Origin: Anomaloglossus baeobatrachus
Taxonomy: Eukaryota; Chordata; Amphibia; Anura; Aromobatidae
Direction of reading: 5' to 3'
DNA length: 64,000 bases
Assembly: GCF_048569485.1 (NCBI RefSeq)
Contig: NW_027442070.1
Location: 310,001-374,000, forward strand
A program made the translations under genes and the position numbers. Shown here one piece after another: positions 22,501 through 33,785 of this stretch; within the stretch, counting starts at the first letter, position 1; the number at the start of each line of letters is the position of its first letter. The notes under the pieces were generated by a model. The model had not been told where the DNA came from. It ran no database searches and worked only from the letters and a program-made list of their open reading frames with translations.

Positions 22501-22560
22501 ATCAGTCCCCTGATGAACCCCTGAAAAATACAGGGGGGAAACGCGTCGGGATAGAATACT
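22501..22560 (+). ncRNA. Hammerhead ribozyme motif, right arm
   Basis: Parts in order: stem I half GTCCC (22505-22509); canonical core CTGATGA (22510-22516); stem II CCCCTG/CAGGGG closed by an A.G pair; GAAA (22538-22541); a two-pair stem III (AC/GT); cleavage position after C 22547; stem I return GGGAT (22548-22552). All core nucleotides needed for a hammerhead are present. Stem III is very short, as in the minimal hammerheads reported from Penelope-like elements, which are thought to act best as dimers. Two inverted copies in one transcript could do this or could mask each other. Confidence 0.65.
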
Positions 22561-23213
22561 GGATGGTCTCGGCAGATAAGTTATTCCCTGCTGGGACTAT
22601 ATATCCATATGTATAGATAAACCTGAATTTTGGGATTCATACTGGATGATCTCGACAGATGAACTATTTTCTGCTGGGATTTTACATCCATGTATACATA
22701 ATACTTTCTCCTTTTGATCTGAGATTCATCTAATATCTAGAAAATGTTTTAATATATCTAATTATCCTTGAATACTGTAACTATTTGCACATATCTTCTT
22801 TGGTGGTGGGTCTCCAAGGTTTGGCGATTGGCTTAAGGGAGATATTAGGGAGAGACGACGTGGAGCGGGGGGTACCCAATAATTTATGGTACACCTCCGC
22901 TGGTAGGTAGGAGTAAGGGAGGGAGAGATAGGTCATCCCCTAAACCACGTTATATTGAGCCTAAACTAAACTAGTGCAACTACTAATGTTGCCCCTACCT
23001 TGAGAACAGGAAATTATTTGCACTGTCCCCACCAATTGAGTCTATCACCCTTTTTCCACTCACTGTAATTTATCACTGTAGTTATCCTGGATGAGCAGTG
23101 GTTTTATATCTACATTTTTAATATTAATTGAATAAAAATTGTTTTTAGGAGTTTTTTCCTTTTGGTTTTGTGGTATAATAACTCCTATTAGTATATGGTA
23201 GTTGGTTTATAAT

Positions 23214-23230
23214 CTTATTTTAAAAACACA
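23214..23230. repeat. Target-site duplication, right
   Basis: CTTATTTTAAAAACACA, identical to 19775-19791. Confidence 0.8.
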
Positions 23231-23538
23231 GCAAGCAAGGGTTACTCCAAGCGGAGTCTCCCTTTTTTCCAAAAATTGGGCCACACAGACACCCACCCCA
23301 TCAGTGGCAGCACTTGGGCCCTAGTTGCAAACAGGATGTTTTGATTTGCATCAAGCAAAATCAAAAATACGCCATAATTAACCGTCCCCAGGATGACACC
23401 GGGGTAGGTAGCAAAGTCTTTCCTGATCCCAGCTCTGTTCATCTTGGCTTCTTTTAAAAACACAGCAAGCAAGGGTTACTCCAAGCGGAGTCTCCCTTTT
23501 TTCCAAAAATTGGGCCACACAGACACCCACCCCATCAG
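23231..23538. repeat. Last satellite unit and truncated unit (copy A)
   Basis: One whole unit, with a diagnostic AAATCAAAAATACG variant, and about 60 bases of a second. The array then runs directly into hAT transposase coding sequence at the shared string ACTTTACCCTCC. Confidence 0.85.
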
Positions 23539-23985
23539 TACTTTACCCTCCACACCAGTCCCAAGCTGGAAGCACTGCAGCACTGCCTCGGCGAAGCGGC
23601 AACAGGCTGTGCTGCAGCTAATCTGCATAGGTGACAAACCCCACAATGCAGAAGAGGTGTGGACAGCTCTAAAACAGCATGCAGATCACTGGCTCACACC
23701 TCTGAACCTAAAGCCAGGAAAGGTTGTGTGTGACAATGGCCGGAACCTGGTGGCGGCTTTGAGGCGAGGCCAGCTGACACATGTTCCATGCGTGGCCCAT
23801 GTGCTCAACCTCGTGGTTCAGCGGTTTCTAAACTCATACCCAGAGCTGTCTGATCTGCTGGTAAAAGTTCGCCGCCTGTCTGCACATTTTCGAAAGTCAC
23901 CTACTGCTTCAGCCGGCCTTGCCGGCTTTCAGCGTCATTTGCATCTTCCGGCTCACAGACTGGTGTGTGATGTCCCCACGCATTG
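23539..23985 (+). pseudogene. hAT transposase, central fragment (copy A)
   Basis: About 148 codons of a hAT-family transposase (CDNGRNLVAALRRG, CVAHVLNLVVQRF, HRLVCDVPTH), corresponding to part of the RNase H-like catalytic domain. The BED zinc finger, the rest of the catalytic domain and the dimerisation domain are absent. It is identical to the matching part of 29425-30710. The left border joins the satellite and the right border joins the Ngaro-type element. A dead fragment of a plain DNA transposon. Confidence 0.85.
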
Positions 23986-25309
23986 CTGATATGTGCCCGT
24001 TCAAGTGTCTCGGGAATTTTCAACAGATCCGTCCGAAGGTGGATGGCCCCTTATTATGTCACGAGGATGGGTCCTTTTTATCGAGATACCAATTTGTGAG
24101 TGTTTTTAGGGCATGTTTGAAGTCGTTGGGGTTAGATCCGAAGTCTTTCGGATTGGGGCAGCGAAGGAGGCCTCTATATGCGGCCTACCGGAGGAGACAG
24201 TTAAGCAGATTGGTAGGTGGAAGTCGCAGCGCTTTAAGTCGTATGTACGTCCCCAGGTGGTTGTTGGCAATTGAGGGGAAAAGGGGGGGGTATTAGGGTA
24301 GCAATGGGGGGGTGAGAGTGTGTGTTTTTTGTCAATTTGGTTTGGTGAGGCAATAAAATGGTGTCGTCTGTACATTTTGTATTGCAGAAGCACCCCCCCT
24401 TCCTTCCCTGGTCTGGATCCTTGGCCACTCTTATGTGTATTGGGGAGCCCGACGAGCGGACGCGAGATGGAACGGGAGACAGCTAGGTTTTGAGAAGGAC
24501 CTGGCTCTCGTGCGATGGCTCGGTGTTCGGGGGTTAGGGTGGAACAGGGTGTTGCAGGAGGTGCATAGATACGCCCGGTTGGACAGACCTCCTGACATCT
24601 TAGTGTTGCATGCCGGGGGGAATGATTTGGGTGGGCGTCCTTTTCGAATCTTGATAACGGACATCAAACATGATTTGTTACGGTTATGGGTGTCGTTTCC
24701 AGGTCTAACGATAGTCTGGTCGGAGATAGTAGCGAGAAAGAGTTGGCAGAAAGCGCGGTCAGTTGACAGGTTGAACAAGGCGCGGGCGAAGGTTAATAGG
24801 GCGATCTCGAAGTTTGTTAGTCGGAACGGGGGTATAGCAATACGGCATGTTGAGTTGGAAAGGACGGAAGAGGAATTTTGGTTGGCTGACGGGGTACACC
24901 TTAATGCGGTGGGAACTGACTTATGGGCTCTTGGCTTGCAGGGAGGTATTGAGAGGGCCCTTTGCTTGCGGGGGGTCTCAGGCACTTGAAGGGTTTCAAG
25001 GTGCCTTCGTTGTGGTGTTGTTTATTGGTGGGTCCTTGAAGTTGGTTTAAAATTGGTTCGGGGATTCATCCGGGTATGGATCCCCTCATTGGCAGAATTG
25101 ATGGTCCCCTAGTGATTTTGGGGGGGAACCCCGACGGGGTATGTCGGGGCCCCTGGGGGTGTGGTTGGGGTTGACGGAGGATTAACCCTAACCATTTGGT
25201 GCTACTGAGTCAGTGTGGGTAACGGCTGGGAGCAAGTTGAGGTTTTTTATTGCTCGGTTATGGGAATCACCAGGGTTTTGGTAGCTTCAAGGACCTTACC
25301 ACATTGCAA
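23986..25309 (+). mobile_element. Ngaro-type tyrosine-recombinase retroelement, 3' part (fossil, copy A)
   Basis: The first part (to about 24290) matches the C-terminal half of a tyrosine recombinase. A complete-looking SGNH/GDSL hydrolase-type frame follows at about 24435-24989 (RPPDILVLHAGGNDLGG, WLADGVHLNAVGTDLW). Recombinase plus SGNH hydrolase is the known combination of vertebrate Ngaro elements. The reverse transcriptase is not present. The element is broken and truncated, and it is one arm of a foldback with 27027-29065. The near-identity of its three copies reflects recent duplication. Confidence 0.65.
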
Positions 25310-25962
25310 ATTTTATTGGTTATGTATTCTTGTTAATAAAATGGCTGCTATGGCCAAAATTATCCAAAGATAAATTTGTGTCTGTGTAATTACTTTTAAA
25401 TAAGAAATGGGAATGGAGGTGTGGGGTATGAAAGGAAGACCGGAGTCAACAATTCCAGGGTCAAGCATGTTTATTTGCGTAAGCTTCGTTCCAGGGTAGA
25501 AAGGGTAAGAGTGCCTTTCAGAATTCGAAGTGGTCGGACTGTACGGACCACCAAGAACTGCAGGAGAGCTTGAACATCTTCCCATGGATGTGCGACATCC
25601 TCCCTCATCAGTTACGTAGGTAAGCAGGTTCTCAGCATTGCAGCCCATTTGTTGTCTTAAGTTAGTTAAGCGGGGTTAACTAACCTGTCAGTTCAGCCTC
25701 AGGTCTAAAGCAGAGGCCTGGACTCCACTCCTTACTCCTCACTCCACAACTCTCCTTAAAAACAACTGACTCCTTTTTCCTGCCCCGGGGTCTCCAGACC
25801 CTTAGGTGGGCGTTTCCTTCCGTCTGGTCCTGCCCACTGGTGTGCCTGTCTTTCCCTGGGGGAGGTGACTAGGGTTTTCTGGTTGGCTTTGTGTGACTTA
25901 GGTGAGGGAAGTTGTTATACGGGGGCCTATGTGTGACTACCTGCAGTGTCAGGGCGTCACAT
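25310..25962 (-). mobile_element. LTR-like segment (fossil, copy A)
   Basis: On the minus strand it opens TGTGACGCCCTGACACTG, the same start style as the LTR at 13436. The far end is not clear: it grades into Ngaro-type 3' sequence. Partial and non-coding. It is repeated at 27089-27741 and 58858-59510. Confidence 0.4.
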
Positions 25963-26024
25963 ATGTATGTGTGTATGTCTGCTAAAGGAATCCGCACCGT
26001 CATATTTACAAACACAAAATTTTG

Positions 26025-27026
26025 ACTCTATGCACAGAAGAGAGTCATGCTATTTACATGATTTGTGTTTTTTTACCTTTTAAAACTATCATTAAATGTT
26101 AAGTTTTAGTTAGGGATTTATGCTTCTGTCTGTCTCTCTCCCAGTCTCTGTCATCTGTCTGTCTCTGTGTGTCTCTATCTCTATCCATGTCTCTCTGTCT
26201 CTCTATCTCTGTCTGTCTCTCTGTGTCTGTCTGTCTTTCTCTCTTTGTGGCTGTCTGTTTCTATGTCTGTCTGTCTCTTTTCCAGGTCTGTCTCTTTTCC
26301 AGGTCTGTCTCTTTCCCTGTCTGTCTGTCTCTTCCCCTGTCTGTCTCTTCCCCTGTCTGTCTCTTCCCCTGTCTGTCTCTGTATTTCTTTGTCTGTCTCT
26401 GTCTGTCTCTTCCCCTGTCTGTCTCTTTCCCTGTCTCTCTCTGCCTGTCTCTCTTTGTCTCTCTCTGTCTGACTCATTCCCCGTTTGTCTCTTTCCCTGT
26501 CTATCTCTGTATTTCTTTGTCTGTCTCTATCTGTCTGTCTCTCTCTGTCTGTCTCTTCCCCTGTCTGTCTGTTTCCCTGTCGGTCTGCCTTTTCTCCTGC
26601 CTGTCTCTGTATGTTTGTCTTTGTCTGTTTCCCTATCTGCCTCTGTCTCTTTCTCTGTCTCTGTCTGTCTGCCTTTTTTCCCTGTCTATCTCTGTCTGTC
26701 TCTTTCCCTGTCTGCCTCTGTCTGTTTGTCTCTGTCTCTTTCCCTGTCTGTCTATGCCTATCTGTCTCTGTCTGTTTGTCTCTCAGTCTGTGTCTGTCTC
26801 TCTCTATCTGTCTCCCCACTGACATCATATTATCTCACACATAAGCTTCTTATACTATGAATGTCCTTTGTTCCTATAGCAACCAATCACAGCTGCTATT
26901 AATAACTTGCAGCTCCCACCTCCATTCAGTTTAATGGAGGCAGGTTTTTTGGAGAGTAACTGTAAAGGTTAAATATTCCTGTTAAAACATAGTCTACAAC
27001 GTTCCCTGAGTCACATGAGGTGTCTG
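26025..27026. other. Loop of the Ngaro/LTR foldback
   Basis: Unpaired centre of the inverted repeat 23986-26024 / 27027-29065. It contains the TCTG-rich tract and, at about 26830-27020, ordinary unclassified repeat sequence. Its left side recurs inverted at 58651-58795. Confidence 0.8.
26118..26820 (+). repeat. Imperfect (TCTG/TCTC)n pyrimidine-rich tract
   Basis: About 700 bases made almost entirely of TCTG, TCTC and TCCC words on the plus strand, with a loose higher-order period (TCTCTTCCCCTGTCTG recurs). Long open frames on both strands are low-complexity artefacts. The strong purine/pyrimidine asymmetry could favour triplex or slipped structures. Confidence 0.9.
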
Positions 27027-29065
27027 CAAAATTTTGTGTTTGTAAATATGACGGTGCGGATTCCTTTAGCAGACATACACACATACATATGTGACGCCCT
27101 GACACTGCAGATAGTCACACATAGGCCCCCGCATAACAACTTCCCTCACCTAAGTCACACAAAGCCAACCAGAAAACCCTAGTCACCTCCCCTAGGGAAA
27201 GACAGGCACACCAGTGGGCAGGACCAGACGGAAGGAAACGCCCACCTAGGGGTCTGGAGACCCCGGGGCAGGAAAAAGGAGTCAGTTGTTTTTAAGGAGA
27301 GTTGTGGAGTGAGGAGTAAGGAGTGGAGTCCAGGCCTCTGCTTTAGACCTGAGGCTGAACTGACAGGTTAGTTAACCCCGCTTAACTAACTTAAGACAAC
27401 AAATGGGCTGCAATGCTGAGAACCTGCTTACCTACGTAACTGATGAGGGAGGATGTCGCAAATCCATGGGAAGATGTTCAAGCTCTCCTGCAGTTCTTGG
27501 TGGTCCGTACAGTCTGACCACTTCGAATTCTGAAAGGCACTCTTACCCTTTCTACCCTGGAACGAAGCTTACGCAAATAAACATGCTTGACCCTGGAATT
27601 GTTGACTCCGGTCTTCCTTTCATACCCCACACCTCCATTCCCATTTCTTATTTAAAAGTAATTACACAGACACAAATTTATCTTTGGATAATTTTGGCCA
27701 TAGCAGCCATTTTATTAACAAGAATACATAACCAATTAAATTTGCAATGTGGTAAGGTCCTTGAAGCTACCAAAACCCTGGTGATTCCCATAACCGAGCA
27801 ATAAAAAACCTCAACTTGCTCCCAGCCGTTACCCACACTGGCTCAGGAGCACCAAATTATAAGGGTTAATCCTCCGTCAACCCCAACCACACCCCCAGGG
27901 GCCCCGACATACCCCGTCGGGGTTCCCCCCCAAAATCACCAGGGGACCATCAATTCTGCCAATGAGGGGATCCATACCCGGATGAATCCCCGAACCAATT
28001 TTAAACCAACTTCAAGGACCCACCAATAAACAACACCACAACGAAGGCACCTTGAAACCCTTCAAGTGCCTGAGACCCCCCGCAAGCAAAGGGCCCTCTC
28101 AATACCTCCCTGCAAGCCAAGAGCCCATAAGTCAGTTCCCACCGCATTAAGGTGTACCCCGTCAGCCAACCAAAATTCCTCTTCCGTCCTTTCCAACTCA
28201 ACATGCCGTATTGCTATACCCCCGTTCCGACTAACAAACTTCGAGATCGCCCTATTAACCTTCGCCCGCGCCTTGTTCAACCTGTCAACTGACCGCGCTT
28301 TCTGCCAACTCTTTCTCGCTACTATCTCTGACCAGACTATCGTTAGACCTGGAAACGACGCCCATAACCGTAACAAATCATGTTTGATGTCCTTTATCAA
28401 GATTCGAAAAGGACGCCCACCCAAATCATTCCCCCCGGCATGCAACACTAAGATGTCAGGAGGTCTGTCCAACCGGGCGTATCTATGCACCTCCTGCACC
28501 CTAACCCCCGAACACCGAGCCATCGCACGAGAGCCAGGTCCTTCTCAAAACCTAGCTGTCTCCAGTTCCATCTCGCGTCCGCTCGTCGGGCTCCCCAATA
28601 CACATAAGAGTGGCCAAGGATCCAGACCAGGGAAGGAAGGGGGGGTGCTTCTGCAATACAAAATGTACAGACGACACCATTTTATTGCCTCACCAAACCA
28701 AATTGACAAAAAACACACACTCTCACCCCCCCCATTGCTACCCTAATACCCTAATACCCCCCCCCTTTTCCCCTCAATTGCCAACAACCACCTGGGGACG
28801 TACATACGACTTAAAGCGCTGCGACTTCCACCTACCAATCTGCTTAACTGTCTCCTCCGGTAGGCCGCATATAGAGGCCTCCGTCGCTGCCCCAATCCGA
28901 AAGACTTCGGATCTAACCCCAACGACTTCAAACATGCCCTAAAAACACTCACAAATTGGTATCTCGATAAAAAGATATATGTAATAAGGGGCCATCCACC
29001 TTCGGACGGATCTGTTGAAAATTCCCGAGACACTTGAACGGGCACATATCAGATGCCACAACCAT
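27027..29065. repeat. Inverted arm of the Ngaro/LTR foldback
   Basis: Reverse complement of 23986-26024 about a centre near 26525, with small differences near 28490 and 28730-28980. It is also a direct copy of about 58796-60836. It holds an LTR-like segment (27089-27741, plus) and the hydrolase and recombinase parts of the Ngaro-type fossil (minus). Confidence 0.85.
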
Positions 29066-29424
29066 CCCCAAACGGACTAGTCTACCCACACCTCTCTGAT
29101 CAGTTTTCGATTTCCTAATCCAAAATTCAACTCCGTTTTCCACTGACATAATGTCACCCCAATCCAAGCCCCCGGGGAACGCCTTACTGGGCGATACCAA
29201 CTCCCCAACCCGCAGGGCTCCAAAAAACGCCAAAGAAAAGGCTAACTTAAACAAACTCACCTCAAACGGAGATAGACAAACCCCCCACAACGCCCTACCC
29301 AGCCGGGTAGGGACCCAGCCCAGCCCAGCTGGGACCCAGTTTGAGCGAGGAACGGAACAAGTCCTTCCCACACCAAGGTTTGCAGGCCCTACCTCAGTCA
29401 GGGTTTCACCCACACTCTACAGCT
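27742..29424 (-). mobile_element. Ngaro-type element with more of the recombinase (fossil)
   Basis: The minus strand carries the SGNH hydrolase region (about 28062-28520) and a longer stretch of tyrosine recombinase than the other copies (LAFSLAFFGALRVGELVSP, FWIRKSKTDQRGVGRLVRL). It is broken at several points. The region at about 29290-29424 between it and the hAT piece is not classified. Confidence 0.6.
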
Positions 29425-30710
29425 CCGGAATGTCATGCTCTTCAGCCTCCTCCTCCTCCTGCGCATCCTCATCCACTTTACCCTCCACACCAGTCCCAAG
29501 CTGGAAGCACTGCAGCACTGCCTCGGCGAAGCGGCAACAGGCTGTGCTGCAGCTAATCTGCATAGGTGACAAACCCCACAATGCAGAAGAGGTGTGGACA
29601 GCTCTAAAACAGCATGCAGATCACTGGCTCACACCTCTGAACCTAAAGCCAGGAAAGGTTGTGTGTGACAATGGCCGGAACCTGGTGGCGGCTTTGAGGC
29701 GAGGCCAGCTGACACATGTTCCATGCGTGGCCCATGTGCTCAACCTCGTGGTTCAGCGGTTTCTAAACTCATACCCAGAGCTGTCTGATCTGCTGGTAAA
29801 AGTTCGCCGCCTGTCTGCACATTTTCGAAAGTCACCTACTGCTTCAGCCGGCCTTGCCGGCTTTCAGCGTCATTTGCATCTTCCGGCTCACAGACTGGTG
29901 TGTGATGTCCCCACGCATTGGAATTCAACTCTGCACATGTTGATCAGGATATGTGAGCAGAAGAGGGCAGTTGTTGAGTACCTGCATCACCTAAGCCATC
30001 GGGAAATGGGTCAAACTCCACACATAACACCTGAGGAGTGGAGATGGATGTCCGACCTATGTACCATCCTCCAAAACTTTGAGGACTCCACCAAGATGGT
30101 GAGCGGCGATGACGCCATTATTAGCGTCACCATACCGCTTCTCTGCCTTCTAAAACGGTCTCTGCTCAAAACCAAACATGATGCATTGCAGGCGGAACAC
30201 GATGAGTTGGAGCAAGAAACAGTAGTGGGTGTGGGTGATAACACACAGCCCAGCCTCGTCTCATCACAACGTGCAGTGGAGGACTATGACGAGGAGGAAG
30301 ATGAAGACATGGAGCAACTCTCCGACCAAATTGAGGATATGACATGCATACCAGTCATATGCTCAGTTCAGCGTGGCTGGCCAGAGGACAGGGTAGATGA
30401 GGAGGAGGAGGAGGAGAAGGAGGAGGACAGCATGTTCAGTCATCGTGTTGGTCTGGATATTGAAGTGATGGCTGTTAAGAGTCTGGCGCACATGGATGAC
30501 TTTATGGTAAGCTGCCTGTCTCGTGACCCTCGCGTTAAGAACATCTTGGCCGACAATCATTACTGGTTGGTAACACTGTTAGACCCACGCTACAAGGAGA
30601 ACTTTATGTCTCTTATTCCCGAGGCGGAGAGGTCAGCCAAAATGCAGCAGTTCTGGAAGGCCATAGTCACGGAAGTAGGCAAAGCATTCCCTTCACAAAA
30701 CGCTAGCGTC
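29425..30710 (+). pseudogene. hAT transposase, N-central fragment
   Basis: One open frame covers about 430 codons of a hAT transposase: CDNGRNLVAALRRG, CVAHVLNLVVQRF, DVPTHWNSTLHML, ITPEEW, an acidic spacer (DEEEDEDME, DEEEEEEKEED), YWLVTLLDPRYKENF. It breaks off at FPSQNAS, and the dimerisation domain is missing, replaced by A/T-rich sequence. The missing C-terminal part of a sister copy is at 44393-45433 (minus), which overlaps it from TKHDALQAE onward. The N-terminal BED zinc finger is also absent. The left border joins the Ngaro-type fossil. It cannot transpose itself. Confidence 0.85.
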
Positions 30711-30984
30711 ATAATTGTAACACTATTAGTTAAAAGAAAGGGATAAACTGTAAAAAAAAAACAAAATAAGGCATAACTTTTTTTTAACATCAATTTTTAT
30801 TTTTTAGATTTAACCAAAGAATGTGCACATTTGTTATAATAAACAAGTGAAAAATGTTGAAAATCAGTCATCCAAAGGTGTGTGAAAAAAAAATATATAT
30901 ATGGTACCAATAAAAATGTCACTTTGTCCTGCAAAGAATGCAGCCCCCCACATTATTTTTTTCCTCTGTGCGGCCCATACACCC
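30711..30984. other. A/T-rich unclassified sequence
   Basis: Several A-runs and T-runs and a short (AT)n stretch near 30892. It separates the hAT fragment from PLE copy C. No gene seen. Confidence 0.4.
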
Positions 30985-31110
30985 AGCCGAGTTTGAGACC
31001 CCCTGCCTTACACTATATAGATATCATGTTCATTCCCCATCTATCTTGCTCAGGAGAGCATCTCCCTCCCCCGGCACCAAGAGCAGCTCATACTGAATTG
31101 TTACAATGAC

Positions 31111-31323
31111 TACATTGACACCCCCATACTTTGCACTGACGAGGGGCAAGCACCCCGAAACACCGTGTCTGCAAATTGGGATTCTGATCTGGCTTATATA
31201 TCCTGAGTCATATTGCAATGGATTGTTGAAAATCCACTTGTGACTTTTAGGATCGCTACTTCCAATAGGTGGCGCTGTGCTAGAGTTTGTCTCCTTTACT
31301 GGAGAGACAATTTGTACATTGAC
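31111..31323 (+). mobile_element. Short insertion carrying a complete hammerhead motif
   Basis: Copies A and B lack these 204 bases. A TACATTGAC repeat lies at both ends (31111-31119 and 31315-31323), and the empty site in A (about 620-640) has it once. The body is non-coding, with the hammerhead near its 5' end. Probably a SINE-like or 5'-truncated PLE-type copy. I do not recognise the family. Confidence 0.6.
31121..31181 (+). ncRNA. Hammerhead ribozyme, complete type-I motif
   Basis: Stem I TTTGCA (31130-31135) pairs perfectly with TGCAAA (31170-31175). The core is CTGACGA (31136-31142). Stem II is GGGG/CCCC with a CAAGCA loop. GAAA is at 31157-31160. Stem III is ACA/TGT with a CCG loop. 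The cleavage triplet is GTC, cutting after C 31169. CCC and GGG outside stem I could pair across a small internal loop. Every conserved core nucleotide is present. This is the best ribozyme candidate in the window. Confidence 0.75.
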
Positions 31324-31805
31324 TAGTAACACTGCACACAGAAATGCACCTTAATATTCCACTGTTAACCCTTTCCTCCCAGCAGTAACACACAACTCCT
31401 CACCTTGATATCATGGTGATTTATGGTCAGAATGACTTCAATGCGATCAGTGATTTCTATTCTAGCTCTGCTCACATAGATTTTATATCCACACTCAACT
31501 ATAGGCCGTTCTTCATATTTTGGGGGTTTTTAGTCAGATATACTAGTTTGTGCCTGTATAGTATTGGTGTAGATGGGAGTGTAGGGCATGGGTTACATGG
31601 CACTGTGGTGGGATACTGATGGGAGGTATTGGTGCTGTGTTTGAGGCTTCTACTGGGTATTTTCCTACAAATACTGGAACAGCTCACTGCTTAGAATGAT
31701 CCTTCCCAGCTCTATAATATATTATATATACCCCACAATGCAGGCTCACACACACATTTGTCTCAAGTGTGTTGTAGGGACACAGATACAGTCTTGGTCA
31801 TGTGA

Positions 31806-32385
31806 CTAAAGGCTACTTTACACACTGCGATATCGGTCCTGATATCGCTAGTGTGGGTACCCGCCCCCATCTGTTGCGCGACACGGGCAAATTGCTGCCC
31901 ATGCTGCACAACACCGAACAGAACCAGTCACACATACTTACCTGCCCGGCGACGTCGCTGTGACCGGCGAACCGCCTCCTTTCTAAGGGGGCGGTTCGTG
32001 CGGCGTCACAGCAACGTCACTGAGCGACCGCCCAATAGCAGTGGAGGGGCGGAGATGAGTGGCCGGAACATCCCGCCCACCTCCTTCCTTCCTCATAGCG
32101 GCTTTGAGGCAGGTAAGGAGAGGTTCCTCGTTTCTGCGGTGTCACACGGAGCAATGTGTGCTGCCGCAGGAGCGACGAACTACATCGTTACTGCTGCAGT
32201 AACGATAATCGAGAATGGAGACCCATGTCACCGATGAGCGATTTTGCACGTTTTTGCAACGATGCAAAATCGCTCATCGGTGTCACACGCAGCAACATCG
32301 CTAATGCGGCCGGATGTGCGTCACAAATTCCGTGACCCCAACGACTCCGCATTAGCGATGTCGCAGCGTGTAAAGCCCCCTTTAG
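31806..32385 (+). mobile_element. MITE with CTAAAGG ends (copy C)
   Basis: Same insertion as 1112-1690, with more base differences than the A/B copies. Confidence 0.7.
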
Positions 32386-33785
32386 TGGGAGTGGTGTACA
32401 GGGTCTTAGCAGTAAAGAGTATTCCATATTTCTGCCAGATACCCACAGAGATATTGAAATCTGAAAAAAGAGACTTCTGCTCATTGAAGGTAAGAACTGC
32501 TCACATAGCGTTCAACTCCACAGCAAACGTGTGCTCTAGCACTGGCATCTCAGCAGGGATATTCCCCTACTACACATGTGTGTCTGGGTCGCTGTGACAG
32601 TTTACAGGACATAACTCAGGGCACCTAGACAGAAGGCAGAGGGACTACTTTCTATTTCTGGTGTAGAGCTTAGTACAATATATATATATATACTATTACA
32701 TGTGACACATGTACCTTGTATTACCATTATTCACTGTATATGAACCCCTTTTCTCCGGGCATTATTTGTCTATAGCATTTTTCACGAACCTGAGGCAACT
32801 GAGAACCCTTCAGTGAAGGAATTCCACTAACCCTCACAATACCAACCAGGGGCCTCCCTGCAGTAACTCAGGTAGTTGTACCCATTCTCTTTCCGCATTC
32901 TATGTGTTCTTCTTCTTTCTTCTTTTTTTTCTTTTTTCTTCTTTTTATTTCTATCATGTAGTTCAGGGGTTTATAGATATATGTCCTGCATCTCATATTT
33001 CCTTTAGTGGTGCTTCTTACCCATTCTCATATCATTTACCCTAGTATTTCATGATCCTGAGGCGACTGAGAACCCTTTAATAAAGGAATCCTTTTTCACT
33101 TGAATTGTCAAGTGATACTTACCAGTGACTATCACGTAATGTTACAGGTAGTTGCATTTTCTTCCTCTTCTTTCTCTCCTTTCTTCTTTGTCACACGGTC
33201 CATTGTGTTATAGCCCACGTGTCATGATAACACTTGTACCATCTTTTCATTTAGATTCCACCTACAATTATTTACCGATTCCAGTTCTGAAATAGGCTTT
33301 CATCATCTACTCACTAGAATTCTCAAGTGCATAAGGTACTGAGACATATACATGTTCACACCATTATAAAGAACAAAGTATAAACATTGAGGTTTTTCTC
33401 ACACCCATGTTCCTGTGTTCTTTGATATGATATGTGTTCATTTCCTTCACTATATAGGATTGCAAGTTTTCCATTTGTACCTTAATGGCAATGACGCTAT
33501 ACAATTGAACACATATCATCCTGTTATCCATATAGGTGTGTATTTACCTGCTTGACTATTTTTGGTTGTTTGATCCAGAATGTTTCTCCAGATAGGTCAT
33601 GTGGAAATTTTCTTTCCTCAGTACAAATGTTTTCACTATGGCTTTGGAAAAATTTTTTGTATGTGCATCATGGTTATTTGACCCATTGTACTCTCAAGTA
33701 GCAATATATTGTACTGTTATGTTGTACTATGTACTAATTACGTGTTTATATGGTTTTGTAACCCTTTATGATCTTAGATAACTTT

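Larger units (their letters stand above)
19792..23213. mobile_element. 3.4-kb palindromic insertion with hammerhead motifs, probable PLE derivative
   Basis: Inverted arms of about 1487 bases (19792-21278 and 21682-23168) flank a 403-base loop. The arms are nearly identical. Outside the right arm is a unique tail of about 44 bases (23170-23213). A perfect 17-bp direct repeat flanks the whole element, and the inverted satellite in B2 has the uninterrupted site at about 61578-61600. Each arm contains a hammerhead motif (20401-20460 minus, 22501-22560 plus). Inverted terminal repeats, a one-sided short tail, a variable-length target duplication and a hammerhead in the repeat are all known traits of Penelope-like elements. 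No reverse transcriptase is present: the 86-codon frames in the arms and the A/T-rich loop are not convincing genes. It would have to be mobilised in trans. Confidence 0.65.

Noticed and set aside
24431-24985. 184-codon frame antisense to the SGNH hydrolase region
   Set aside because: Exact shadow of the opposite-strand frame with no recognisable domain; the hydrolase motifs are on the other strand.
26120-26860. 246-codon plus-strand and 215-codon minus-strand open frames
   Set aside because: They lie in the TCTG/TCTC tract; the translation is pure low complexity on both strands.
27430-27470. Hammerhead candidate at CTGATGAGGGAGGATGTCGC
   Set aside because: No GAAAC follows at the right distance and no closing stem I is present; chance CTGATGA.
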